Source: an uncultured Alphaproteobacteria bacterium (lineage in GTDB: Bacteria; Pseudomonadota; Alphaproteobacteria; Micavibrionales; Micavibrionaceae). Taken from it: a DNA stretch of 17,030 nucleotides. The DNA lies in NCBI GenBank assembly GCA_934538895.1, contig CAKTCH010000009.1, positions 1-17,030 of the forward strand. Reading direction: 5' to 3'. Positions 1 to 7,393 of this stretch are shown piece by piece (positions within the stretch are counted from its first letter, which is position 1; every line of letters begins with the position of its first letter). Below the pieces are notes generated by a model. The model had not been told where the DNA came from, did not search any database, and was given only the letters and a program-made list of their open reading frames with translations. Made by a program: the position numbers and the translations under genes.

Positions 1-40
1 CACTCTCGACAAACGCAAATAAGATTCTGGGGGCGATTTA

Positions 41-778
41 ATGGCCAAAAGCAAACGCAGCACCGTCGATCCGGATGAAATTTCCCATTTCGCCAGGGAT
101 TCAGACCGCTGGTGGGATGAAAGCGGCCCCTTCGCCCCCCTGCACCGCCTGAATCCTGTACGGATGAAATTCATCCGCGATGCGGTTACGGCGCATTACG
201 AACGTGAAACCGATACGCTTTCTCCTCTCAGGGGCCTTAAGATTCTCGATGTCGGCTGCGGCGGCGGGCTGGTAACCGAACCGCTGGCACGCATGGGCGC
301 GACCGTTACCGGGATCGATGCCGACAAAGTGGCGATCGATGCAGCCCGCAAACATGCCCAGGCTGGCGGCCTGATCATTGATTATCTGGTCGAAAGCACA
401 GACAGCCTGAAAGGCCAGTATGACGTGGTGCTGGCACTGGAGATTGTCGAGCATGTGGCGTCTGTGGATAAGTTTGTGGATGAAGTTGTGGGTCTTTGCA
501 GGCCGGGGGGGCTGGTTGTTTTCTCAACGCTGAACCGGACGCCCAAATCCTTTGCCCTCGGCATTGTGGCCGCGGAATATATCCTGCGCTGGGTTCCCGC
601 CGGTACGCATGACTGGAAGAAATTCCTGCGCCCCGCCGAACTGGCAGCGGCCCTGCGCCGCGCGGGTGCTACGCCCCGGACGATCAAGGGTCTGCGCCTG
701 AATCCGTTCAGGAATGAATTTGAAATCAGTGACAGCGATCTCGATGTGAATTATTTCATGGTCGCGGAGAAAAAATAA
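41..778 (+). CDS. ubiG: UbiG: ubiquinone biosynthesis O-methyltransferase
   Basis: SAM-dependent methyltransferase that carries out the two O-methylation steps of ubiquinone biosynthesis (2-polyprenyl-6-hydroxyphenol and 3-demethylubiquinol) at the inner face of the cytoplasmic membrane. The 245-residue length is usual for the family. The N-terminal FARDSDRWWDESGPFAPLH stretch (about 17-35) is the UbiG signature. SAM-binding motif I is LDVGCGGG at 69-76, with GIDAD at 91-95 as the acidic strand-2 end. GTHDW at 188-192 and the C-terminal NYFM at 237-240 are also typical. The ATG follows a GGGGGCG stretch that could act as a weak ribosome site. The upstream 40 bases are too short to show a neighbour. 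Identification is firm from motifs; the two-step role is known for the family. Confidence 0.95.
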   Translation: MAKSKRSTVDPDEISHFARDSDRWWDESGPFAPLHRLNPVRMKFIRDAVTAHYERETDTLSPLRGLKILDVGCGGGLVTEPLARMGATVTGIDADKVAIDAARKHAQAGGLIIDYLVESTDSLKGQYDVVLALEIVEHVASVDKFVDEVVGLCRPGGLVVFSTLNRTPKSFALGIVAAEYILRWVPAGTHDWKKFLRPAELAAALRRAGATPRTIKGLRLNPFRNEFEISDSDLDVNYFMVAEKK

Positions 779-785
779 TTCCTGC

Positions 786-821
786 CCGTCATCACGGGCG
801 CAGCGAAGCCCTCGGGATGAC
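786..821. repeat. Degenerate GTCATC...GATGAC palindromic repeat
   Basis: Between ubiG and the HIG1 gene lies a short hairpin-like element. GTCATC at its left pairs with GATGAC at its right, with an imperfect GC-rich middle. Its left arm and its CTCGGGATGAC right end resemble the arms of the cleaner inverted repeat at 1117-1194, so it looks like a decayed copy of the same dispersed family. It is too imperfect to call a terminator. Confidence 0.5.
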
Positions 822-847
822 AATTTGAGAATAAGGAGAGAAAGTAA

Positions 848-1042
848 ATGAGCAATATCTTCGTCATCATGATGGTCGTTTCCATGCTCGCCGTCGTGGC
901 ATCGCTGGGACTGGGCCTGTATGCCATGACACGCGGCGGCGATTTCAACAAGAAATACGGCAACCGCCTGATGCAGCTGCGCGTATCGCTGCAAGGGCTG
1001 GCCCTGCTGTTCTTCTTTCTGGCGTGGATGACATCAAAATAA
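848..1042 (+). CDS. HIG1-domain twin-transmembrane protein
   Basis: A 64-residue inner-membrane protein with two hydrophobic helices (about 3-27 and 44-62) joined by a basic loop, RGGDFNKKYGNRLMQLR, at about 29-45. This is the pattern of the HIG1 / hypoxia-induced protein family (Pfam HIG_1_N) found as short twin-TM proteins in alphaproteobacteria. Mitochondrial relatives (Rcf1) bind cytochrome c oxidase and bc1-oxidase supercomplexes; a respiratory role in bacteria is inference. An AAGGAG ribosome site at 833-838 lies 9 nt before the ATG. It follows ubiG in the same direction after 69 nt, so co-transcription is possible. The family call is confident, the function is not. Confidence 0.88.
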   Translation: MSNIFVIMMVVSMLAVVASLGLGLYAMTRGGDFNKKYGNRLMQLRVSLQGLALLFFFLAWMTSK

Positions 1043-1062
1043 CATTGATGCCGCAGAATACC

Positions 1063-1254
1063 AGGCTCAGGACTCATTAATGATGGATTTATGATCACAA
1101 CGAAATCCAACTCATACCGTCATCCCGAGCGCAGCCGAGGGATCTTATCAAGTTTAAGCAGAGATAGATCCCTCGGCTGTGCTCGGGATGACGGCTTGTG
1201 CAAGGGCGTTGTGTTTTGATTCTTTATTTTCTGGAATTCATGAGCCCTGAACCT
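1063..1254. repeat. Nested inverted-repeat element, possibly MITE-like
   Basis: Outer arms 1063-1081 and 1236-1254 are inverted copies matching at 16 of 19 positions. They enclose the strong inner inverted repeat at 1117-1194, giving a 192-bp largely palindromic unit with no coding potential. It fills nearly all of the gap between the convergent HIG1 and pentapeptide genes, and the right arm runs into the pentapeptide stop codon at 1253-1255. No target-site duplication could be recognised. A non-autonomous mobile element is one reading; an intergenic repeat unit acting as a bidirectional terminator is another. Confidence 0.45.
1117..1194. repeat. 29-bp inverted repeat of the GTCATCCCGAG dispersed type
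   Basis: The left arm 1117-1145 and right arm 1166-1194 are reverse complements over 29 bp with a single mismatch (GCG versus GCA), around a 20-nt loop. The arm core CGTCATCCCGAGCGCAGCCG resembles intergenic palindromes common in several proteobacterial genomes. Transcribed from either side it would form a very stable hairpin, so it may stop or protect transcripts of the two converging genes. It has no strong T-run after the stem. Confidence 0.85.
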
Positions 1255-2539
1255 AGACGGCTGGCGGTTCGCCGTCGAATTTCGCGCCGTCTATTTTTGC
1301 GCCCGCGAATTTCGTGCCGTCCATTTTGACGCCTGTGAAATCGGCTTCGGTCAGGTCGGTATTGCTGAAATCGGCGTAGCTCAGGTCGGCGCCGTTGAAT
1401 TTCGCCATTTTATAGCGCCCGCCGGCGCAGTTGGCGTAGCGCATATTTGATTCAGACAGATCGCAGGAACTGGCCTGTTTCTGGCCGTTGGCTTCGAAGA
1501 ATAGCGGGCTGAAATCGGCGTTGCGCATATCGGCGTGACTGAAACGCGCGCCGCGCATACTGGAAGCGCGGAAATCGCCGCCGCGCAGGAAGCAGCTGCG
1601 GAAATCGGACTGATCCAGCACGGCGCTTTGCAGTTGAATGTCCGTCAGGTCCATGCCGCACCAGCGCGCGCTTACCGCTTTCAGCGCCGTCAGTTTTTCA
1701 CCGGCGAGGGAGAGGAGGATGCGCAAATCGAAAGCGCTGAGGTCAAGCTGCTTGCCCTCGGCGCCGACGCTGGACACCCAGGCGCGATGCTCCTTGATTA
1801 AAGTCGCCAGCGGTTGTTCCAGGTTTTGCAGCGACTTGCCCACGTTCTCATCGGTGATGGTCATGGTCAGATCGACGCCGCTGCGGCGGATATCCTCGAT
1901 ATGCACGCCTGTCAGGATGGTGGATTTCATGTTCGCGCCGTTGAACTGCGCGCCCTTGATTTCGGCTTCGGTCAGGTCCGCCCCTTCAAAACGGGCGTTA
2001 CGCAGGTCGGCCCCGGTCAGATTGACCTTGGACATGATTGCATCGGAAAAATCGGCGCTGCTGGCGAGCGAGCCGGACAGGCGCGCGCCCGCAAGGTTCG
2101 CGCCGCGGAAGTTCACGTTCTGGCTGGCGACGTATGAACCGTCCGTCGAAAGCGCGCCCGCGCGTAAATCGGCATTATCGAGATTGGCCCCTGCCAGATC
2201 GGCGCTTTCAATACGCGCGCCGCGCAAATCGGCGCGCACGAAAACCGTCTTGTTCAGGTTGGCGTTGCTCAGGTCGCAGGCATACAAAGTCGCTTCGCGG
2301 AAATTGGCGGACGACAAATCCATGCCCTCCATGATGCAGCCGCTGAAATCGGCCTGACGCATATCGCGCTCTTTCAGAGACAGGCCCGCCAGATTGGTCT
2401 TGCGGATGATGGCGCGGCGGCCACCGATACGCCCCTCCATGAAACGCTTGTGCAGATCGGCGATTTCATCAAGCTGGGCCTGCGAAGCACGCGGCAAGCC
2501 GCTGTCGGCGTAGGCATCCAAGGGAGAGTTTGTGTCCAT
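1253..2539 (-). CDS. Pentapeptide-repeat protein
   Basis: A 428-residue protein made largely of A(D/N)LXX-type pentapeptides, which fold into a right-handed quadrilateral beta-helix. Two repeat blocks are visible, about 49-215 and 263-425. They are separated by a non-repeat stretch of roughly 45 residues (216-262) likely to be helical. The first 45 residues are also non-repeat and hydrophilic. There is no signal peptide or membrane segment, so a cytoplasmic location is expected. Pentapeptide proteins include DNA-mimic gyrase inhibitors (Qnr/MfpA) and effectors, but many have no known role; nothing here points to one. The ATG at 2539 has only a weak upstream AAGTGA. The gene is preceded by a hairpin that separates it from tlpA. 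Confidence 0.9.
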   Translation of the reverse strand: MDTNSPLDAYADSGLPRASQAQLDEIADLHKRFMEGRIGGRRAIIRKTNLAGLSLKERDMRQADFSGCIMEGMDLSSANFREATLYACDLSNANLNKTVFVRADLRGARIESADLAGANLDNADLRAGALSTDGSYVASQNVNFRGANLAGARLSGSLASSADFSDAIMSKVNLTGADLRNARFEGADLTEAEIKGAQFNGANMKSTILTGVHIEDIRRSGVDLTMTITDENVGKSLQNLEQPLATLIKEHRAWVSSVGAEGKQLDLSAFDLRILLSLAGEKLTALKAVSARWCGMDLTDIQLQSAVLDQSDFRSCFLRGGDFRASSMRGARFSHADMRNADFSPLFFEANGQKQASSCDLSESNMRYANCAGGRYKMAKFNGADLSYADFSNTDLTEADFTGVKMDGTKFAGAKIDGAKFDGEPPAV

Positions 2540-2624
2540 AAGTCACTTATCTGAAAGAATAATTACACAGAAACACAGTAGGTTATTCAGTATCGAACAT
2601 AAAGAGCGAAAAAATCTTTAATGC

Positions 2625-2639
2625 CCCCGCTTTGCGGGG
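2625..2639 (-). terminator. Hairpin after the TlpA gene, probable terminator
   Basis: CCCCGC at 2625-2630 and GCGGGG at 2634-2639 form a perfect 6-bp GC stem with a 3-nt loop, 22 nt beyond the TlpA stop codon. In the minus direction a run of six T follows about 10 nt after the stem. The stem is short and the T-run displaced, so this is a plausible rather than certain intrinsic terminator between tlpA and the pentapeptide gene. Confidence 0.5.
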
Positions 2640-2661
2640 TCTTTATCCACCGGAGCGGCGC

Positions 2662-3234
2662 TTAGGGCGCGTTTTTAAGAAAATCCGCCCCGGCTTCGCT
2701 CATCCAGTCCATGCCGCCGACGAAACGGGATAAAATCCGGCCATCCGGCGCCACCAGAACGGTAATCGGCAGGCCCCGGCCTTGCAGCGACGACCACTGG
2801 CGGGCATCGGACATATATAATGTGTCGATATGGTCGAGCCCGATGCGTTTCATCTGCTCACGCAGCGCCTCGGGGTTTTTTGGAAAATCGAGAGAAACGA
2901 ACACGACATCGAACTTATCCGACTGGCGCAGCGCCCGAACCTGCATCAGTGAGGGGATTTCGGTAATACAGGGGGGGCACCATGTGGCCCAATAATTGAT
3001 AAGCAGTGTCTTGCCGCCCTGAATTTGCCCGAGATCGACATCCTCGCCCTTCATGTTCTTCAGGGCCAAAGGCGGCTGGGTTTCATTTTCAGTTACGCTT
3101 ACAAGGCCCGCGGCGCTCTGCCGCCGATCATCCACCCCCTGCGAAAACAGGCTGGTCAGCAGAAAAGCCAGCAATATCGTGGTGGCGCCGATCACGCTAC
3201 TGATGATAAAAAAACGCAGCAGGTTCTTTTGCAT
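2662..3234 (-). CDS. tlpA: TlpA-family membrane-anchored thiol:disulfide oxidoreductase
   Basis: A 190-residue thioredoxin-fold protein held in the inner membrane by an uncleaved N-terminal helix (about 7-30) with the catalytic domain in the periplasm. The active site is WCPPC at 85-89 within NYWATWCPPC, and the cis-proline loop is LPIT at 155-158. Alphaproteobacterial TlpA reduces copper-site cysteines of ScoI/CoxB during cytochrome oxidase assembly; that role here is inferred. I start at the ATG at 3234, just before the basic-hydrophobic anchor. An upstream ATG at 3282 would add 16 residues not expected for the family and would run into the divergent lipoprotein start. The gene lies divergent to the lipoprotein-lysA cluster, a common alphaproteobacterial arrangement, but argH is not between them. 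Confidence 0.87.
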   Translation of the reverse strand: MQKNLLRFFIISSVIGATTILLAFLLTSLFSQGVDDRRQSAAGLVSVTENETQPPLALKNMKGEDVDLGQIQGGKTLLINYWATWCPPCITEIPSLMQVRALRQSDKFDVVFVSLDFPKNPEALREQMKRIGLDHIDTLYMSDARQWSSLQGRGLPITVLVAPDGRILSRFVGGMDWMSEAGADFLKNAP

Positions 3235-3280
3235 GTTAAAATGTGCCAATCTGTTGAGCGACCCCCAAGCCGGAGCCATC

Positions 3281-3454
3281 ATGCGCAGACTTTATTCCGT
3301 CCGTTTCATTCCCGTTTATATCGTTCTTGCCGGGATGTTGTCCATCCTGCTGGCGGGGTGCGGGGTCAAGCCGGCGCGCCTGTCGCCGCCCCCGGGCTCG
3401 GAAGATACCAGCTTCCCCCGCACCTATCCTGACCCGGCTAACGATCCGCAATAG
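3281..3454 (+). CDS. Small LptM-like lipoprotein
   Basis: A 57-residue lipoprotein precursor: basic N-terminus (MRRLYSVRF), hydrophobic segment and lipobox LLAGC, with the acylated Cys at residue 27. The short mature peptide begins CGVKPARLSPPPG and is proline-rich. The position directly before lysA, the length and the CG.K..L..P pattern match the LptM/YifL-type lipoproteins, which in E. coli help mature the LptD/LptE complex. Assignment to that role is inference because the mature part is divergent. GGAG at 3272-3275, five nt before the ATG, decides the start within a longer open frame. The stop is followed after 2 nt by lysA, so the two are likely co-translated. Confidence 0.8.
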   Translation: MRRLYSVRFIPVYIVLAGMLSILLAGCGVKPARLSPPPGSEDTSFPRTYPDPANDPQ

Positions 3455-3456
3455 AC

Positions 3457-4725
3457 ATGTCATCGGGATTTTTTGAAAAAGACGGCGTATTGCTTTCCGA
3501 CGGTGTATCGCTGGCCGATGTCGCGGCCACATGCGGCACACCCTGCTATGTCTATAGCACCGGGCGCATGGATGAAAACGTCACGCGTCTGCAAGCGGCG
3601 TTGCAGGCCGCCCTGCCCGCCGACGCGCAACCGCTGATCGCCTATGCCTGCAAGGCCAACAGCAATCTGGGCGTGTTGAAACATCTGGCGGGTCATGGGC
3701 TGGGCGCCGACGTCGTATCGGGCGGTGAATTGCAGCGGGCGCGTACCGCCGGTATTCCCGCCGATAAAATCGTTTTTTCCGGCGTGGGCAAAAGCGACGC
3801 CGATCTTGAAACGGCGATCCGCGAGGGAGTCGCGCAGATCAATATCGAATCGGAACCGGAATATGAGCGGATACTGTTGCTGGCGCAGAATCTGGGCGCG
3901 ACCGCGCGGATCGCGTTCCGCATGAATCCCGACGTCGATGCCAAGACCCACGCCAAGATCACTACGGGCAAGGAAGAAAATAAATTCGGCCTGCCGCTGG
4001 CTGATATCGAACGGCTTTATAAAGCCGCCGCTGCCGCGCAGCATATCGATGTGCAGGGCCTGAGCGTTCATATCGGATCGCAGTTGACGACGCTGGCGCC
4101 GTTCGCCGAAGCCTTTAAAAAGACCGCCGCTTTCGCGCGGCACCTGCTGGATCAGGGGCTGCCGCTGAAATCGCTCGACCTCGGCGGCGGGCTTGGCATT
4201 ATCTATGAGCAAGAAAGCGCGCCCTGCCTTGACAGCTATGCGAAACTGATCCGCGACATTATTCATCCGTTGCAGGCGCGCGTCATTCTGGAACCGGGCC
4301 GTCTGCTTGTGGGCGATGCGGGGGTGCTGCTGACGCGCGTGACCTATGTCAAGAAAGCCGGGCGGCGCCAGTACCTGATTCTCGACGCCGGAATGAACGA
4401 TCTGGTACGTCCGGCGATGTATGACGCGTTCCACCCTATTCGCCCGGTCAGCCCCCGCCCCGGCGCGGCGGCGCCGTTCGATATCGTCGGCCCGGTGTGC
4501 GAGACAGGGGACACTTTTGCCCGTGACAGGGCCATTCCCCCGGTGGAGGCGGGCGATCTGCTGGCGATCATGGCGTCCGGCGCTTACGGATTCGTCATGG
4601 CCAGCCGCTATAATACCCGCGCCCTGCCCGCTGAAATCATGACCCGGAACGGCCAGTTTCTGGTGGTGCGTCCACGCGAGAACATTCGGGATATACTGGC
4701 GGAGGAAATCATTCCGCAGTGGTAA
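3457..4725 (+). CDS. lysA: Diaminopimelate decarboxylase
   Basis: PLP enzyme of the alanine-racemase-fold group IV decarboxylases that converts meso-diaminopimelate to L-lysine, the last step of lysine synthesis in the cytoplasm. Visible family features: PLP-binding Lys66 in YACKAN; HIGSQ at 205-209; the glycine loop DLGGGLGI at 241-248, which binds the cofactor phosphate; EPGR at 279-282; catalytic Cys348 in CETGD; and GAYG at 375-378 near the C-terminus. The 422-residue length is normal. The ATG comes 2 nt after the lipoprotein stop with no clear ribosome site of its own, suggesting translational coupling. It is followed after 31 nt by the TIGR02302 gene, a neighbour pair common in alphaproteobacteria. 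Confidence 0.97.
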   Translation: MSSGFFEKDGVLLSDGVSLADVAATCGTPCYVYSTGRMDENVTRLQAALQAALPADAQPLIAYACKANSNLGVLKHLAGHGLGADVVSGGELQRARTAGIPADKIVFSGVGKSDADLETAIREGVAQINIESEPEYERILLLAQNLGATARIAFRMNPDVDAKTHAKITTGKEENKFGLPLADIERLYKAAAAAQHIDVQGLSVHIGSQLTTLAPFAEAFKKTAAFARHLLDQGLPLKSLDLGGGLGIIYEQESAPCLDSYAKLIRDIIHPLQARVILEPGRLLVGDAGVLLTRVTYVKKAGRRQYLILDAGMNDLVRPAMYDAFHPIRPVSPRPGAAAPFDIVGPVCETGDTFARDRAIPPVEAGDLLAIMASGAYGFVMASRYNTRALPAEIMTRNGQFLVVRPRENIRDILAEEIIPQW

Positions 4726-4756
4726 TTTTCTTCCAGAAGACTAGACTCTCTATATT

Positions 4757-7330
4757 GTGAACCGTGAACCCGATAAATATGAAAGCCGTCCCCTCTACGA
4801 CCGTCTGGCGCGCAAGCGTTTGCAGGCAGGTCTGGTACTGACACTTGAAAACGCCGTTACCGCTTTCTGGCGCGTGGCCTTGTGGAATATCCTGTTTATC
4901 GGACTCTGGCTGCTGCAAATTCCGGCGGTCGCGGGCAAGGCCGGGACTATCGGCTCGCTGGCGGTTTATGCTATCGGCCTTTTATGGCTGTTCTGGCGCG
5001 ATGGCCGCCGCTTTCACTTCCCCCGGCGCCGCGAGATCGATAAAAGGCTGGAAGCCACAAGCGCGCTGACACACCGTCCGCTGACCGCCCTGCAGGACAG
5101 GCTTGCCAATCCGGAAGAACATGACGCCCGCACATTATGGTCGCGCGGCAAGTCGCGGGCGCTGGCCACGGTTCATAAGCTCAAAACCCCGTGGCCGCGC
5201 CCTATCCTCGCGACGCAGGACCCGCTGGCGTTCCGCGTGCTGGTGGTGCTGGTGGTCATTATCGGCGTGATCGTCGCCGGCCCGGCGTGGAAAGAGCGCA
5301 TTCATCTTGGCTTCAATCCGTTCTATGGCATGATCGAGAAAAAGGTCGATAAAAGCATCATGGTCTGGATCACCGCGCCGGAATATACCGGTCAGGGGCA
5401 GGTTATCCTTCAGGGCAGCGGCAAGCATGATCAGAGCGTTTCCATTCCCGATGGCAGCCAGATTAAGATTCAGGCGACGCGCGGCATCGGCGCGCCCTAT
5501 GTCATAATCGGCGATCACCGCATAGACATGGTACATGCCGATGAAAAAAACTGGTCGCTGGCCTTTGCACTTACGCCTGCGTTTGGCGAACATGACAGCA
5601 TCGAAGTGCGGCAGATGGGTTTCACACGCGCGCGCATTCCTTTTCATTTCGTGCCGGATATGCCGCCCTCCATCGCGCTGGCCGAGGAGCCGCAGACCAT
5701 CGACAAAGGCCAGATGCAGCTGAGCCTGAAGGTCCGCGACGATTACAGCGTCAACGACCTGATTATGCATGTACGGCTTGACGACACGATCAAGGATGAA
5801 CCGCTGGGCACGGAAGTCGAGGATGTTCGCGCCGTCGTCAGCCCGCCGGATACCGAAATGGAGTTGAAGCCCGTCTATGATCTGGCATGGCATCCGTGGG
5901 CGGGCTTGCCGGTGGTGATCGAACTGACAGCCCTCGACCACAAGAAGCAGACCGCCGTGTTGCCCCCTATTCACACCACGTTGCCGGAACGCACCTTCCA
6001 GCACCCGACCGCGCGCAAGCTGATCGCATTGCGCAAGCGCCTGATCCGTACGCCGGAAGCCGCCGCGGCCAATGTCGCCAAGGATTTGTTCGATATCATG
6101 ATCGCGCCCGGCAGCTATAACGGCCATCCCATCGTTTTTCTTTCGCTGAAAACCATGTCGGCGCGACTGGTCTACGACCCGAGCATCGACAGTATCCGCG
6201 CCATCATCGCGCAGCTCTGGGACACGGCGATTCAGATCGAGGACGGCAATCTGGCGATGGCGGTCCGCGACATGCGCAATGCACAACGCAAGCTGGAGCA
6301 GACGCTGAACAATCCGAACGCCACGCAGGAAGAGATCAATCGCGCGCTGGATGAATTCCGCGAAGCCATGGCGCATTACTTCCAGGAAATGGTTCGCGAG
6401 ATGCAAAAGCAGATGGCCGAAGGCGAGGTCATGGAAGTACCGCCGGAAATGCTGGCGGGCGTGCTGAATCCCGACGATTTGCAAAATTTCCTTGACGAGC
6501 TTACCGCGCAGGCCATGGCGGGGAACAAGGATGCCGCCCGCGAGCTGCTTTCAAAATTGCAGCAGATGATGGATGCCATGAATCAAGGCAACGGCAAGAT
6601 GGAAATGCCCAAGGACATGAAATTCAAGATGGCGGCCATCGGCGAATTGCAAAAGCTGATCGAGAAGCAGGAACAACTGCTGGCACAGACGCAGAAACAG
6701 GCGGAAAGCACGGGCGAGACGCCGCGACCGCAAAGCTATGGCGAAACGCTGCCGATCGATCCGGAGACGCTGAAAAACCTGTTCGGAGATGATTCTTTGC
6801 CGCCACCCGCGCCGAAGGTTCCCGTCGTACCGCCGACGCCGGGCATCGATACGTCGCAAAATAAGAACGAACAGGAAGCGCTGCGCTTCGTTCTGGGCAA
6901 GCTGATGCAGGATACGGATGCCGAACTTGGCGGCATCCCCCCTAATATGGGCAAGGCCGAACTGGAGATGCGCGGATCGTCGAACCAGCTTGGCGATAAC
7001 CGGCCCGATTTATCGGTTCCGCATCAGGAAGAAGCCATCCGTTACCTGAAAGAAGCCATGGACCAGATGAGCGAACAGCTGGCACAACAACTCAAGAAGA
7101 TGATGGCGCTTTCGATGGGCGGCGGATCGCCCCGTCTCGATCCGCTGGGCCGCCCGATGGATGACGGCGACGGTCCGTCATGGCTGCCCTCTTCCCGCGT
7201 CAAAATTCCCGACGAAGCCGAGCGGAAAAAAGTGCGCGAAATTCTCGACAAGCTGCGCCGCCAGTCCGGTGAATTACAGCGCCCGGATTACGAGTTGGAA
7301 TATTTTCGCCGCCTGATGCAGCAGTTTTAA
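4757..7330 (+). CDS. TIGR02302/DUF4175 family large membrane protein
   Basis: An 857-residue alphaproteobacterial protein of unknown function. Three N-terminal membrane helices are visible (about 36-58, 63-80 and 159-177), followed by a long, probably periplasmic region. That region starts with beta-rich sequence (about 185-410) and continues as a charged, Gln/Met-rich helical part (about 480-640, with QEEINRALDEFREAM and EMQKQMAEGE) likely to form coiled coil. A proline-rich linker near 690-705 (PPPAPKVPVVPPTPG) leads to a conserved-looking C-terminal segment with LDPLGRPMDDGD. The start is GTG at 4757; no in-frame ATG precedes the first helix and no good ribosome site is seen. Its steady place behind lysA suggests an envelope role, but nothing in it names an activity. 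Confidence 0.85.
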   Translation: MNREPDKYESRPLYDRLARKRLQAGLVLTLENAVTAFWRVALWNILFIGLWLLQIPAVAGKAGTIGSLAVYAIGLLWLFWRDGRRFHFPRRREIDKRLEATSALTHRPLTALQDRLANPEEHDARTLWSRGKSRALATVHKLKTPWPRPILATQDPLAFRVLVVLVVIIGVIVAGPAWKERIHLGFNPFYGMIEKKVDKSIMVWITAPEYTGQGQVILQGSGKHDQSVSIPDGSQIKIQATRGIGAPYVIIGDHRIDMVHADEKNWSLAFALTPAFGEHDSIEVRQMGFTRARIPFHFVPDMPPSIALAEEPQTIDKGQMQLSLKVRDDYSVNDLIMHVRLDDTIKDEPLGTEVEDVRAVVSPPDTEMELKPVYDLAWHPWAGLPVVIELTALDHKKQTAVLPPIHTTLPERTFQHPTARKLIALRKRLIRTPEAAAANVAKDLFDIMIAPGSYNGHPIVFLSLKTMSARLVYDPSIDSIRAIIAQLWDTAIQIEDGNLAMAVRDMRNAQRKLEQTLNNPNATQEEINRALDEFREAMAHYFQEMVREMQKQMAEGEVMEVPPEMLAGVLNPDDLQNFLDELTAQAMAGNKDAARELLSKLQQMMDAMNQGNGKMEMPKDMKFKMAAIGELQKLIEKQEQLLAQTQKQAESTGETPRPQSYGETLPIDPETLKNLFGDDSLPPPAPKVPVVPPTPGIDTSQNKNEQEALRFVLGKLMQDTDAELGGIPPNMGKAELEMRGSSNQLGDNRPDLSVPHQEEAIRYLKEAMDQMSEQLAQQLKKMMALSMGGGSPRLDPLGRPMDDGDGPSWLPSSRVKIPDEAERKKVREILDKLRRQSGELQRPDYELEYFRRLMQQF

Positions 7331-7393
7331 GCAAAGCTCTCTCACTCTGCCCTCTCTCTAAGGAACAGGGAAAAGAATGACGAGAAAAAATTT

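Noticed and set aside
1..40. Possible end or promoter of a gene before ubiG
   Set aside because: Forty bases show no coding pattern or clear promoter boxes, and the window edge prevents a judgement.
1638..2357. A long plus-strand frame opposite the pentapeptide gene with its own repeated pattern
   Set aside because: Its periodicity is just the reverse complement of the pentapeptide codons.
3053..3280. Longer form of the small lipoprotein starting at 3053
   Set aside because: This part is antisense to tlpA coding sequence, and a GGAG site plus a canonical lipoprotein signal begin at 3281.
3235..3282. Longer TlpA form starting at 3282
   Set aside because: The 16 extra residues precede the membrane anchor, lack a ribosome site and would overlap the start of the divergent lipoprotein gene.
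3460..4434. A 324-codon open frame antisense to lysA
   Set aside because: LysA shows every catalytic motif on the other strand; the antisense product has no recognisable motif or ribosome site.
5135..6484. A 449-codon open frame antisense to the TIGR02302 gene
   Set aside because: It lies wholly opposite a recognised family member, is His/Arg-rich without domain motifs, and is the kind of frame expected opposite G+C-rich coding sequence.
7331..7393. Possible bidirectional terminator between the TIGR02302 and porin genes
   Set aside because: Only very short A/T palindromes and a weak CCCT/AGGG pairing are present, with no GC stem followed by a T-run.
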